Assembly (NCBI GenBank): GCA_001296005.1 | Contig: LJHR01000016.1 | Location: forward strand, 1 to 64,000 | Source of the DNA: an alpha proteobacterium AAP38 | GTDB taxonomy: Bacteria > Pseudomonadota > Alphaproteobacteria > Azospirillales > Azospirillaceae | Direction of reading: 5' to 3' | Length of the DNA: 64,000 bases | Shown here: in pieces, positions 25,691 through 33,631 of the stretch | How positions within the stretch are numbered: the first letter of the stretch is position 1 | How the letters are laid out: every line of letters begins with the position of its first letter | Notes under the pieces: model-generated | The model's input: the letters and a program-made list of their open reading frames with translations, nothing else | What the model was told of the DNA's origin: nothing | Databases searched by the model: none | Translations under genes and position numbers: made by a program

Positions 25691-26521
25691 TCATGTTTGC
25701 AGCCGGATCAGGTTAACCGCCATATCAACGTGGAACCGCCCCTGCTCATCCGTCGCTGCGGCGAAATCAGCGGCGATATGGGCATGCAGGGCGGCGCGCT
25801 GATCGGGTGGCATCGGGGCGACAAGGGGGCTGAACGCCATCTCCAACGTCGGCAGCCAGAAGGGATGGTCTGCCCTGGCAGGGGTGTTTAGTACCAATGT
25901 CTCCGCCCGGACATGGCGGAAACCGGCGTTTTCAGCCTGTCGCAGCAGGTTTCCCGGGTCAGCGAAGCGGAAAAGTGGGGAAAGCAAGGCATCCACCCTC
26001 TCCCCATATTCGCGGGAGAGCAGGCGCCCCAGACGGTCGAACAGGCTGTTCCCTGTCCGTGGCCCCCAGAGCGCCAGGGCGGCAACCCCGCCTGGGCGCA
26101 GGACCCGGCGCATCTCCGCCAGGGCGGCTTCATGGTCAGGCACGAACATCAGACCGAACCGGCACAGAACCCGGTCGAATCCAGCATCGGCAAAGGGCAG
26201 GATGGTCATGTCGGCGGCCACAGAATGGGGCGGATGCGGATGCCCCCTGGCCCGCCGCCCGAGTCCCGACAGCATGGCGGGAACCAGATCGCAGGCCACG
26301 ACAAGACCATCGGCACCGATCCGGTGGGCCTGGGTCAGGGATGGTTCACCCACTCCGGCGGCGATATCCAGTACCCGTGAGCCCGGCGGGGCACCGGCAA
26401 GGTCGAGAAGCGGCTGATTAATCCGATCGGCGGGGTTGGCCATGCCATCGGCCCAATGATCCCAAGCATTGGCGCTTTCCGTCCAGCGCTGACTTTCAAC
26501 TATCGCGACAGTCCCGTTCAT
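25691..26521 (-). CDS. SAM-dependent methyltransferase (class I)
   Basis: A 276-residue class I methyltransferase with motif I VLDIAAGVGEPSL, an acidic loop after the second strand (VACDLVPAMLSGL), motif ADMTILPFADAGFDRVLCRF and the post-motif LRPGGVAALALWG. It resembles the UbiE/Coq5 and small-molecule methyltransferase group; the substrate is unknown. The start is set at 26521, where GGAAGG precedes ATG by five bases; the frame reaches 26536. It is followed by padR on the same strand. Confidence 0.85.
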   Translation of the reverse strand: MNGTVAIVESQRWTESANAWDHWADGMANPADRINQPLLDLAGAPPGSRVLDIAAGVGEPSLTQAHRIGADGLVVACDLVPAMLSGLGRRARGHPHPPHSVAADMTILPFADAGFDRVLCRFGLMFVPDHEAALAEMRRVLRPGGVAALALWGPRTGNSLFDRLGRLLSREYGERVDALLSPLFRFADPGNLLRQAENAGFRHVRAETLVLNTPARADHPFWLPTLEMAFSPLVAPMPPDQRAALHAHIAADFAAATDEQGRFHVDMAVNLIRLQT

Positions 26522-26699
26522 GCTGGCCTTCCGCAAACGTATTCATTGCTTGTTTAATGTTTTGTTTACGCCAATCAATTTTACTGGAAACTGACCTTCC
26601 CACACAGGGTAGCATGGTTACCAACGCATGGATGATCATGTTAACCCTATATAAATATCAACCAATTTAAATGCCGAGACTCTGGCAAAGGCTGAACTT

Positions 26700-26798
26700 A
26701 TGCTTTGGGTGATACTCTCTGTGCTTGCATTCACCGTCGGGATGACGATAGCTGTAACGGCACGCCCCGCACGGGGCGGTCTTGCGCGGAACGTCTGA
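26700..26798 (+). CDS. Possible 32-residue single-span membrane protein
   Basis: ATG at 26700 opens a 32-codon frame, MLWVILSVLAFTVGMTIAV then a short basic tail ending in TGA 26796-26798. It reads as one membrane helix followed by Arg residues, i.e. N-out/C-in by the positive-inside rule. The stop is four bases before the start of the response-regulator gene, which would suit translational coupling. A weak AAAGG lies ~9 bases upstream. No homologue is recognised; it could be chance. Confidence 0.4.
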   Translation: MLWVILSVLAFTVGMTIAVTARPARGGLARNV

Positions 26799-26802
26799 CC
26801 CG

Positions 26803-27477
26803 ATGTCAAAACCACCCTCCAGCGGCAAATATTATCGGTTCGACGGTCTGTCCGTGCTGATCGCGGACGACAACCGCTTTGTGCGTTCCATCATGGTCAC
26901 GATCTTCAAGGCGCTGGGAATCGGCAAGGTTCTGCAGGCCGATAACGGGGAGGAGGCAATGGCCATCCTCGACGTTTCCGCCCAGATGGACAGCACCGCG
27001 GGCCGCGATGTGGACATTATTTTCGCCGACCACCTGATGGAACCGATGGATGGGATCGGTTTGCTGAAATGGGTGCGCGAACATGAAAGCGACAAGATCC
27101 GTTTCCTGCCCGTTGTGATGATGAGCGGTGAGGCCGATGAGGCGGCGGTGCGTCTGGCCCGCGACAGCGGCGTGACGGAATATCTGGCCAAGCCCATGTC
27201 GGTCATCAATGTGGCCAGCCGTCTTCTCGCCATCATCGACAAGCCGCGATCCTTCGTGCGGGCGCCGAATTATTTCGGACCTGACCGCCGGCGCCAGACG
27301 TTGCCCCATGATGGTGCCGATCGCCGCCTGATGAGCCCCGAAGATGTGCGGGTTGTTGACGAAGGCGCTCACATGGTTATCGACAGCCAGGGTGGTTCTG
27401 TGGAGAATCCCGCTGAGAATGTTGATGGGGGGGCTGAGGTTCCGGCGGAAGCCGAGGCCCAGCGGGCAAGCGCATGA
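26803..27477 (+). CDS. Stand-alone response-regulator receiver protein
   Basis: A 224-residue protein. Residues ~15-150 form a CheY-like receiver: acidic pair in LIADDNRFVR, phospho-acceptor Asp in DIIFADHLMEP, Ser/Thr position in MMSGEADE, and Lys in YLAKPMSV. The C-terminal ~75 residues hold NYFGPDRRR and GADRR segments but no recognisable output domain. It probably works by protein contact, as a shuttle like CheY or Spo0F. No histidine kinase is adjacent. ATG 26803 is used because the sequence before it (frame to 26782) overlaps the tiny upstream ORF. Its stop overlaps the next gene's start as ATGA, so the two are probably made together. Confidence 0.88.
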   Translation: MSKPPSSGKYYRFDGLSVLIADDNRFVRSIMVTIFKALGIGKVLQADNGEEAMAILDVSAQMDSTAGRDVDIIFADHLMEPMDGIGLLKWVREHESDKIRFLPVVMMSGEADEAAVRLARDSGVTEYLAKPMSVINVASRLLAIIDKPRSFVRAPNYFGPDRRRQTLPHDGADRRLMSPEDVRVVDEGAHMVIDSQGGSVENPAENVDGGAEVPAEAEAQRASA

Positions 27478-28004
27478 ATGACAATCTGAAGCCCGACGCA
27501 CGTGTGCCGGCAGTCGAGATCATTAAGCGGCCGAACAAGCTGCGCGAGAAGGTGGGCGGCTCCGCCGATGGAAAGCCGGGCATGATCGACCCGGCCGCCC
27601 TTGCACGCGCCAGCACACACGTCGCCCGCATGTCCGATGCCCATATCGCCCAGACACGCGTCGATCTTACGGAATTGCAGGACGCCTATCGCCGCGCCAT
27701 GACCGACGTCGATAACCGCCCCACCCATCTGAAGCGGGTGATCAAGGTCAGCGACGGTATCATGACGTTGGGCAAGACCTTCGGATATGATCTTCTTTCT
27801 GATTTCGCCAACTCACTGAACCATTTCCTGGTGCCCATCCCCAACCCAAGCGTGGCGCAGCTGGCCGTTGTCGGCCTGCATATCGACGCCATGCATGTTC
27901 TGGTGCGTGACGATATCAAGGGTGATGGCGGCCAGATCGGACAGGCCCTTGCCGTGTCCTTGAACATGGCCCGCGCCAAGCTGGGCGCGAAGCGCGGCGC
28001 GTGA
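27474..28004 (+). CDS. Helical protein of unknown function co-encoded with receiver protein (CheE-like?)
   Basis: A 176-residue protein with a disordered, basic N terminus and a long helical middle (ARMSDAHIAQTRVDLTELQDAYRRAM) followed by LGKTFGYDLLSDFANSLNHFL and another helix pair. No enzyme motif is visible. The helix-rich make-up and the tight ATGA overlap with the receiver gene suggest a direct partner of that receiver, perhaps a phosphotransfer-like or CheE-like protein. His in SLNHFLVP or in GLHIDAMH might be a phosphorylation site, but neither sits in a clear HPt motif. This assignment is tentative. Confidence 0.6.
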   Translation: MNDNLKPDARVPAVEIIKRPNKLREKVGGSADGKPGMIDPAALARASTHVARMSDAHIAQTRVDLTELQDAYRRAMTDVDNRPTHLKRVIKVSDGIMTLGKTFGYDLLSDFANSLNHFLVPIPNPSVAQLAVVGLHIDAMHVLVRDDIKGDGGQIGQALAVSLNMARAKLGAKRGA

Positions 28005-28090
28005 CATACACGCCGCCCGATGGGTTTTCTGGCACATTGTTACGGAATTCGGTTATTTTACGCGCCGCCTCCCCGAACGGAGTATGGTTT

Positions 28091-28120
28091 TTGACTAGTC
28101 ACAGGCCCGGTTCGTGATAA
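28091..28120 (+). promoter_or_regulatory. Probable sigma-70 promoter of the MarR gene
   Basis: TTGACT (28091-28096) and TGATAA (28115-28120) are separated by 18 bases in the gap between the helical-protein gene and the MarR gene. The two hexamers fit the -35/-10 consensus reasonably, and the distance to the start allows a short leader. Confidence 0.45.
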
Positions 28121-28163
28121 AAGGCGGTCGTTATTGCCGGTGAAGTTTCACGCACGCGGGCGC

Positions 28164-28658
28164 ATGGGACCAATGGAGATGGCATTGCGGCAACCCTATT
28201 ATGACAGCATCCTGCTTATCGAGCGGCTGCATCGCCATTTCCTGGAAGTGCTGAAGATCGAGCTGGACCGTCTTGGCATGCAGGACATCAACAATGTCCA
28301 AAGTCTGATCCTGTATAATATCGGCGATGATGAGCTGACCGTCGGTGAATTGACGGCACGGGGCTATTATCTTGGCTCCAACGTTTCTTACAACGTCAAG
28401 AAGATGCATGAGAACGGCTACCTGACGCAGGAACGTTCCACGCATGACCGTCGCTCCGTCCGTGTCCGCCTGTCCGACAAGGGTCTGAAACTGCGCGACC
28501 GGATTTCGGAACTGTTCTCTCGTCAGGTTGATGCGCTGGACAAGTCCGGGCTGTCGGCGGAGGAGCTGACGCGCGCAAACGAGACGATGCGCACGCTGGA
28601 GCGGTTCTGGACCTCCTCCCTGTCCTACGGCGCTTATGCGTCGTCGGGGCCGCTCTGA
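28164..28658 (+). CDS. MarR-family winged-helix regulator
   Basis: About 164 residues. N-terminal helices (PYYDSILLIERLHRHFLEVL) lead into a winged helix with LTVGELTARGYYLGSNVSYN, VKKMHENGYL and the wing HDRRSVRVRLSDKG, then a C-terminal dimerisation helix. This is the alphaproteobacterial branch that includes LdtR and similar regulators tied to cell-envelope and motility genes. The start is ambiguous (ATG 28164, 28173 or 28179; a TTG at 28134 is also in frame). It follows the receiver and helical-protein genes and is followed 15 bases later by a small conserved gene. Confidence 0.85.
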   Translation: MGPMEMALRQPYYDSILLIERLHRHFLEVLKIELDRLGMQDINNVQSLILYNIGDDELTVGELTARGYYLGSNVSYNVKKMHENGYLTQERSTHDRRSVRVRLSDKGLKLRDRISELFSRQVDALDKSGLSAEELTRANETMRTLERFWTSSLSYGAYASSGPL

Positions 28659-28673
28659 CCGCGGGCCGCCGCC

Positions 28674-28865
28674 ATGCCACGGCCGCCCCTGAATGAAAAG
28701 GATGTGCTGATCGAATTCCACCCGGTCGGCAATATCGTACGGGTCAGCGCCATCGACCCGGCCACCAATACCGAGGTTATCATTCAGGGGCCGGCCAGTG
28801 CCGGTAAGACCGTTCTGGCTCGCAACGCCCTGGCCAAATTGAATTACGTGCTGCGCAAGGGCTAG
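28674..28865 (+). CDS. Small conserved alphaproteobacterial protein (DUF6898-like)
   Basis: A 63-residue protein that looks all-beta with a final helix (VLIEFHPVGNIVRVSAIDP, TEVIIQGPASAGKTVL, ALAKLNYVLRKG). I believe it belongs to a small domain family common in Rhodospirillales, of unknown function, but the family name is from memory. No signal, membrane segment or metal site is seen. It lies 15 bases downstream of the MarR gene and is followed by a strong bidirectional terminator, so it is the last gene of that unit. Confidence 0.65.
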   Translation: MPRPPLNEKDVLIEFHPVGNIVRVSAIDPATNTEVIIQGPASAGKTVLARNALAKLNYVLRKG

Positions 28866-28875
28866 TCCTGAGACC

Positions 28876-28916
28876 AAAAAGGCCGCGCGGGCAGTATCCC
28901 GCGCGGCCTTCTCTTA
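28876..28916. terminator. Bidirectional intrinsic terminator
   Basis: A perfect 13-base-pair stem, AAGGCCGCGCGGG (28879-28891) and CCCGCGCGGCCTT (28898-28910), with a six-base loop. On the plus strand CTCTT follows; on the minus strand TTTTTGGTCTC follows. It can end transcripts from both the small plus-strand gene and the converging mucR. Confidence 0.88.
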
Positions 28917-28932
28917 TGGAAACCCTGGCAGG

Positions 28933-29373
28933 TCAGGCCCGGCGGCGGGAAGCGCTGCGCGTATCACCCCGACCCAGACCGATCTTCTTCGCGAATTCAG
29001 ACCGCTGTGCCGCATAATTGGGCGCAACCATGGGGTAATCAGGCGGCAGGCCCCACTTGGCACGGTATTCTTCCGGGGTCATGTCGTAGGTGGAACGCAG
29101 ATGCCGCTTCAGCATCTTCAGTTTCTTCCCATCCTCCAGACAGACGATATATTCCGGCGTCACCGACTTCTTGATCGGCACGGCAGGACGCATTGGTTCC
29201 TGCGGTACTTCAGCAGGAACGCCCTGCAGCCCCGTCAAGGTTACATAGACGGCGTTGATGACCTCCGGCAATTGCTGCGTCGGCAGCGTATTCTGGCCGA
29301 CATAGGCGGATACGATCTCCGCCGTCATACGCAGCAGATCCCCCGTCAACACCTCATTCCCTTGCTGTTCCAT
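28933..29373 (-). CDS. mucR: MucR/Ros-family transcriptional regulator
   Basis: A 146-residue MucR/Ros protein. Helical N-terminal part (LLRMTAEIVSAYVGQNTLP) serves oligomerisation; the Ros-type zinc finger region follows (YIVCLEDGKKLKMLKRHLR), then TPEEYRAKWGLPPDYPMVAPNYA. Only one Cys, an Asp and one His of the usual zinc ligands remain: the second His of the Ros finger (HLxTH) is replaced in HLRST. Homologues that fold without zinc are known in rhizobia. MucR proteins bind AT-rich DNA and silence exopolysaccharide, motility and cell-cycle genes. ATG 29373 is preferred; upstream in-frame ATG 29385 and TTG 29403 are alternatives. The AT-rich 29.45-29.75 kb region upstream could be self-bound. 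Confidence 0.92.
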   Translation of the reverse strand: MEQQGNEVLTGDLLRMTAEIVSAYVGQNTLPTQQLPEVINAVYVTLTGLQGVPAEVPQEPMRPAVPIKKSVTPEYIVCLEDGKKLKMLKRHLRSTYDMTPEEYRAKWGLPPDYPMVAPNYAAQRSEFAKKIGLGRGDTRSASRRRA

Positions 29374-29403
29374 TGCACCCAACATTCCTGAACGGTTAAT
29401 CAA

Positions 29404-29919
29404 CTATGAACGGACGCTTCGCATGGGTGCGTCCGCATGTCAACACGGAACCGTTGAAAACGAGAAAGTTTTTTACTTGGATTGCTTTTATCATATCAGT
29501 CTATGGTTGACGAAACATCACAAGTCACTGATTTCGCTTTTTGTGGCAACGCCTTGGCCAATGGATATTAGTCTAAATAGACGAACCCGGTGAACGATGG
29601 ATTTTTCAGCAATTGTCAAGATTTATCAAATTACCTTCATTTCCGGTGATGGCGTTGGATAACCACAGGGTAAGATGCCTCCATAGGATTTGCCGTCAAT
29701 CTGTTTCAATTATTTCTATTGTACCATTACTTTCAAGCCTGCAACGGTTGCTCCAGGCGCGCGCCGGGGGCAAGGCCGGGCTGCTTTCATGGGCCAGGGC
29801 GGGAACTGGTGTGGCAGCGACACTTCTGCTAGGGTCCTGCGCGTCGGCGACCCCCTAATGATGGGGTCGCTTCTCTGTTTCCAGGGGTGCCGGGCCTCCT
29901 TGCCCGGAGAGGGTGGATT
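29404..29919. other. Long intergenic region between mucR and rpiB with structured 3' half
   Basis: About 500 bases without a credible gene. 29411-29435 is a 7-base-pair hairpin in the mucR leader. 29450-29740 is strikingly AT-rich. From 29755 it becomes GC-rich and structured: GCGACCCC (29847-29854) pairs with GGGGTCGC (29863-29870) and is followed by TTCTCTGTTT, a terminator-like form, and CCGGGC (29890-29895) pairs with GCCCGG (29902-29907) just before the rpiB ribosome site. A small RNA or an attenuated leader is possible. I matched it to no known riboswitch class. Confidence 0.5.
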
Positions 29920-30354
29920 ATGGGTATCCAGACCATCGCGATTGCCGGCGATCATGCCAGCCCGGAACTGAAGGCCATCCTGGCCGAACAACTGCGCGCA
30001 GCCGGTCACACGGTCCTCGACCTTGGCACCAACGGGCCGGAGTCAGTGGATTATCCCAGCTTTGCGGATGCTGTCGCTGCGGCCCTGACCGATGGGCGGG
30101 CCAATGCTGGCGTGCTGATCTGCGGCACCGGTATCGGCATTTCCATTGCCGCCAACCGCCACCGCCACGTGCGCGCCGCCCTGTGCCACACGCCGACGGA
30201 GGCCCGACTGACCCGCCTGCATAATGATGCCAACGTGCTGTGCCTGGGCGCGCGCACCATCGGCGTGGAGGTGGCGAAGGATTGTGTTGCCACCTTCTTC
30301 ACTACGGAATTCGAAGGCGGTCGTCATGCCCGCCGTGTCGCAATGTTGGGCTGA
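29920..30354 (+). CDS. rpiB: Ribose-5-phosphate isomerase B
   Basis: A 144-residue RpiB/LacAB protein that interconverts ribose 5-phosphate and ribulose 5-phosphate. Family features are AIAGDHASPELK, DLGTNGPESVDYPSFA, the catalytic Cys segment VLICGTGIGISIAANR, HNDANVLCLGARTIG and the C-terminal Arg-rich GGRHARRVAML. ATG 29920 has AGAGGGTGG upstream; the frame to 29887 passes through a hairpin and was not used. It is followed by glyA 87 bases later, a common pairing in Alphaproteobacteria. Confidence 0.94.
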   Translation: MGIQTIAIAGDHASPELKAILAEQLRAAGHTVLDLGTNGPESVDYPSFADAVAAALTDGRANAGVLICGTGIGISIAANRHRHVRAALCHTPTEARLTRLHNDANVLCLGARTIGVEVAKDCVATFFTTEFEGGRHARRVAMLG

Positions 30355-30441
30355 AAGTGCGGTCGCCTCGGATGCTTGCATTTGAGGCGTGAATCGCACG
30401 ATCAACGAGACGCCCGACCGGTACCAGAGGACCAGACGAAC

Positions 30442-31722
30442 ATGAGCATCCAGGGTTTCTTCACCGACAAGCTGTCCGACGCCGATCCCGAACTGTACGC
30501 ATCCCTGCGTCAGGAACTGGGCCGGCAGCAGGATCAGATCGAACTGATCGCCTCGGAAAACATCGTCTCCACCGCCGTGCTGGAGGCCCAGGGTTCGGTT
30601 CTGACCAACAAGTACGCCGAGGGTTATTCGGGCAAGCGCTATTATGGCGGCTGCGAATATGTCGACATCGCCGAAACGCTGGCCATTGAGCGCGCGAAGA
30701 AGCTGTTCGGCTGTGAATATGCGAACGTTCAGCCGCATTCCGGCGCGCAGGCCAATCAGGCCGTGTTCATGGCGCTTTTGCAGCCCGGCGACACCTTCAT
30801 GGGCATGGATCTGGCCGCCGGCGGTCACCTGACCCATGGCGCGCCTGCCAACCAGTCGGGCAAGTGGTTCAAGGTCGTGTCCTATGGCGTGACCCGTGAT
30901 ACCAATCTGATCGATTATGATGATGTCGAGGCGAAGGCGCGGGAGCATAAGCCCAAGCTGATCATCGCCGGTGGTTCCGCCTATCCGCGCCAGATCGACT
31001 TTGCCCGCTTCCGCAAGATCGCGGACGAGATTGGCGCCTATCTGATGGTGGACATGGCCCATTATGCGGGTCTGGTCGCCGCCGGCGTCTACCCCTCGCC
31101 GCTGCCGCACGCCCATGTCGTGACCACCACCACGCACAAGACCCTGCGCGGTCCGCGTGGCGGCATGATCCTGTCCAACGATCTGGACCTGGGCAAGAAG
31201 TTCAATTCCGCCGTGTTCCCTGGCCTGCAGGGCGGCCCGCTGATGCATGTCATCGCCGGCAAGGCAGTGGCCTTCGGTGAGGCGCTGCGTCCGGAATTCA
31301 AGACCTATGCCGCCAATGTCGTCGCCAATGCCAAGGTGTTGGCCGAGCGTCTGATCGCCGGCGGCCTGGACATCGTGTCCGGCGGCACCGACAGCCATAT
31401 CGTGCTGGTCGACCTGCGTCCGAAGAAGCTGACGGGCAAGGCCGCCGAGCATGCGCTGGAAAATGCCGGTATGACCTGCAACAAGAACGGCGTGCCGTTC
31501 GACCCCGAAAAGCCGTTCGTGACCTCCGGCGTGCGTCTGGGCACCCCGGCGGCCACCACGCGCGGCTTCGGCACCGCCGAATTCGCCCAGGTCGGCGACA
31601 TGATCGTGGAGGTGCTGGACGCCCTGGCGGTCAGCAATGGTGACAATGCAGCGGCAGAGGGCCGGGTGCGCGCGCGAGTACAGGAACTGTGCCGCCGCTT
31701 CCCCATCTACCCGACGCTGTGA
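30442..31722 (+). CDS. glyA: Serine hydroxymethyltransferase
   Basis: A 426-residue SHMT, a PLP enzyme that converts serine and tetrahydrofolate to glycine and methylene-THF. Conserved parts include [31 protein letters not shown], the PLP Lys in [14 protein letters not shown], and [14 protein letters not shown]. Length is normal. ATG 30442 has AGAGGA upstream; 66 bases of open frame before it are not family-like. It is followed by a strong terminator and then nrdR. Confidence 0.97.
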   Translation: MSIQGFFTDKLSDADPELYASLRQELGRQQDQIELIASENIVSTAVLEAQGSVLTNKYAEGYSGKRYYGGCEYVDIAETLAIERAKKLFGCEYANVQPHSGAQANQAVFMALLQPGDTFMGMDLAAGGHLTHGAPANQSGKWFKVVSYGVTRDTNLIDYDDVEAKAREHKPKLIIAGGSAYPRQIDFARFRKIADEIGAYLMVDMAHYAGLVAAGVYPSPLPHAHVVTTTTHKTLRGPRGGMILSNDLDLGKKFNSAVFPGLQGGPLMHVIAGKAVAFGEALRPEFKTYAANVVANAKVLAERLIAGGLDIVSGGTDSHIVLVDLRPKKLTGKAAEHALENAGMTCNKNGVPFDPEKPFVTSGVRLGTPAATTRGFGTAEFAQVGDMIVEVLDALAVSNGDNAAAEGRVRARVQELCRRFPIYPTL

Positions 31723-31727
31723 TTGAC

Positions 31728-31770
31728 AAACCCCGGTTTCGGCCTCATGCCGGAACCGGGGTTTTTGTTT
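31728..31770 (+). terminator. Intrinsic terminator after glyA
   Basis: AAACCCCGGTTTCGGC (31728-31743) pairs with GCCGGAACCGGGGTTT (31749-31764), a 16-base-pair stem with one G:U pair and a five-base loop. The T run continues as TTGTTT. It ends glyA transcripts 30 bases before nrdR. Confidence 0.92.
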
Positions 31771-31799
31771 GGCAACCATAATAATTCTGGAGGGGTTTC

Positions 31800-32261
31800 A
31801 TGCGCTGCCCGTTCTGCGGGAATGACGATACCCAGGTGAAGGACAGCCGTCCCACCGATGATGGGTCCGCCATCCGCCGTCGCCGTTTCTGCCCGGCCTG
31901 CGGCGCCCGCTTCACCACCTTCGAACGGGTGCAGCTGCGTGAGCTTTATGTGGTGAAGGCATCCGGTCAGAAGGAACCGTTTGACCGGGAGAAGCTGTTG
32001 CGCTCTATGCGCATTTCCCTGCGCAAGCGGCCTGTGGATGCCGACCGGATCGACCGCGTCGTGAACTCCATCGTGCGGCAGCTGGAAAGCAGCGGGGAAA
32101 CCGAAATCCCCTCCACCCAGATCGGTGAGATGGTGATGAACCAACTGGCCGGCATCGACAAGGTCGCCTATATCCGCTACGCGTCCGTCTATCGCGATTT
32201 CCGCGAGGCGGCGGATTTCAACGATTTCGTTGAAAAGCTGCGGCCCGAAGACAACGATTGA
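31800..32261 (+). CDS. nrdR: Transcriptional repressor NrdR
   Basis: A 153-residue NrdR. The N-terminal zinc ribbon is [17 protein letters not shown] ... [16 protein letters not shown], followed by the ATP-cone domain. NrdR senses ATP/dATP and represses ribonucleotide reductase operons through NrdR boxes. No nrd genes or evident NrdR boxes are in the window. ATG 31800 follows GGAGGGGTTTC. The stop overlaps the beginning of the ribD frame, as usual for nrdR-ribD pairs. Confidence 0.97.
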   Translation: MRCPFCGNDDTQVKDSRPTDDGSAIRRRRFCPACGARFTTFERVQLRELYVVKASGQKEPFDREKLLRSMRISLRKRPVDADRIDRVVNSIVRQLESSGETEIPSTQIGEMVMNQLAGIDKVAYIRYASVYRDFREAADFNDFVEKLRPEDND

Positions 32262-32272
32262 GCGGGGATGGC

Positions 32273-33379
32273 GTGACTGACGCGGCCCCGTCTTTCAGCA
32301 CGGATGATACGGCGCATATGCGCGCCGCCCTGGCCCTGGCCCGACGCAATCTTGGCCGTGTCTGGCCCAATCCGTCGGTCGGCTGCATCGTGGTGAAGGA
32401 TGGACAGGTTGTGGGCAGGGGCGTCACTGCCCCCTGCGGTCGCCCGCATGGGGAACCGCAGGCCCTTGCCCAGGCCGGTGATGCAGCACGCGGCGCCACC
32501 GTCTATGTCAGCCTTGAACCCTGCAACCACCATGGCAAGACCCCGCCCTGTTCAGAGGCGCTGATCGAGGCCGGCATCGCCCGTATCGTGGTGGCGTGCG
32601 AGGACCCGGACCCCCGAGTCTCGGGCGGCGGTATCCGTCGGCTAAGGCAGGCCGGCATTCAGGTCGATGTCGGGCTTTGTGCGGAAGAGGCACAGGCGGT
32701 CAATGCCGGATTCATCAGCCGCATCCTGAAGGGCCGCCCCGGCGTCACTCTGAAACTGGCCACCAGCCTGGACGCCCGTGTCGCCACCTCGACCGGACAC
32801 AGCCAATGGATCACCGGCCCCGACAGCCGGGCGCGCGGCCACCTGCTGCGCGCCAATCATGATGCCATCCTGGTCGGAATCGGCACGGCGCTGGCCGATG
32901 ATCCCGAACTGACCTGCCGGCTTCCGGGGTTGGAGGGGTGCAGCCCCGTGCGCATCGTGCTGGATAGTCATCTGCGCCTGCCGCCCGGCGCAAAGCTGGC
33001 CCAAGGGGCCGCCAGCGTGGCGCCTACCTGGGTGGTGACGCTGGCGGAAGCAGACGGGTCCCGTGCTGCGGACCTTGAGGCGCTTGGGGTCCGCATCCTG
33101 CGGGTTGATCGCGATGAAACTGGCCACCTGCCCATTGCCGCCGCTCTGACCGCCCTGGCCGGTCAGGGTATCACACGGCTGCTGGTGGAGGGGGGGCCTG
33201 CCGTGGCTACCTCATTCCTGAAGGCAGGACTGGTGGACGGGGTTGAATGGTTCCGCGCCCCGATGCTGATCGGCGGCGATGGACTACCTGCGGTGGGCAC
33301 CCTGGATGCCGAAATGCTGGAACAGGCGGTACGGCTTTTCCCGACCGGTGACGAAACGCGCCGTTATTTCACCGGCTGA
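32273..33379 (+). CDS. ribD: Bifunctional riboflavin deaminase/reductase
   Basis: About 368 residues. The N-terminal deaminase domain has the zinc site with the catalytic His-x-Glu in GRPHGEPQAL and the two cysteines in EPCNHHGKTPPC. The C-terminal reductase domain has LKLATSLDARVAT, SQWITGPDSR, GIGTALADDP and LLVEGGP. It carries out the second and third steps of riboflavin synthesis. I take GTG 32273 as start because GGGG lies just before it; TTG 32258, overlapping the nrdR stop, is an alternative. The rest of the riboflavin operon lies on the other strand at 21-24.9 kb, so the usual ribD-ribE junction is broken. Confidence 0.95.
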   Translation: MTDAAPSFSTDDTAHMRAALALARRNLGRVWPNPSVGCIVVKDGQVVGRGVTAPCGRPHGEPQALAQAGDAARGATVYVSLEPCNHHGKTPPCSEALIEAGIARIVVACEDPDPRVSGGGIRRLRQAGIQVDVGLCAEEAQAVNAGFISRILKGRPGVTLKLATSLDARVATSTGHSQWITGPDSRARGHLLRANHDAILVGIGTALADDPELTCRLPGLEGCSPVRIVLDSHLRLPPGAKLAQGAASVAPTWVVTLAEADGSRAADLEALGVRILRVDRDETGHLPIAAALTALAGQGITRLLVEGGPAVATSFLKAGLVDGVEWFRAPMLIGGDGLPAVGTLDAEMLEQAVRLFPTGDETRRYFTG

Positions 33380-33391
33380 TTCGGGTTCAGG

Positions 33392-33631
33392 TCAGCGCAT
33401 CACCGCGCAGGTGCGGTCGCGGCACTGGATCAGGACGAAACTGTCCTTCGGTGCCGCACAACTGACCTTATAGATCGTCTCCGCGATGCGGCCCGTGACC
33501 TGCTTCATGACTTCCAGCTTGGTCGGCTTGCAATTGGCGGACTGTGCCGCCTCCCGCGCCTCGGCTTGCTGTGCGCGGGCCGGCAGGGCGGATAGCAGGC
33601 ACAGCATCAATAAAGCAGCCGGACGCCGCAT
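33392..33631 (-). CDS. Small exported protein of unknown function
   Basis: A 79-residue protein with a clear Sec signal (RRPAALLMLCLLSALPARAQ). The mature ~60 residues contain three cysteines (SANCKPT, KVSCAAP, IQCRDRTC), suggesting one or two disulfides in the periplasm. No family is recognised. Its ATG overlaps the stop of the upstream gene as TGATG, so expression is coupled. The open frame extends far upstream to 33910 only as a shadow of that gene. Confidence 0.65.
   Translation of the reverse strand: MRRPAALLMLCLLSALPARAQQAEAREAAQSANCKPTKLEVMKQVTGRIAETIYKVSCAAPKDSFVLIQCRDRTCAVMR

Noticed and set aside
29720-29910. 4.5S RNA, tRNA or glycine/SAM riboswitch upstream of rpiB-glyA
   Set aside because: None of the diagnostic cores could be found; only generic hairpins are visible, so it is reported as an unassigned structured region.
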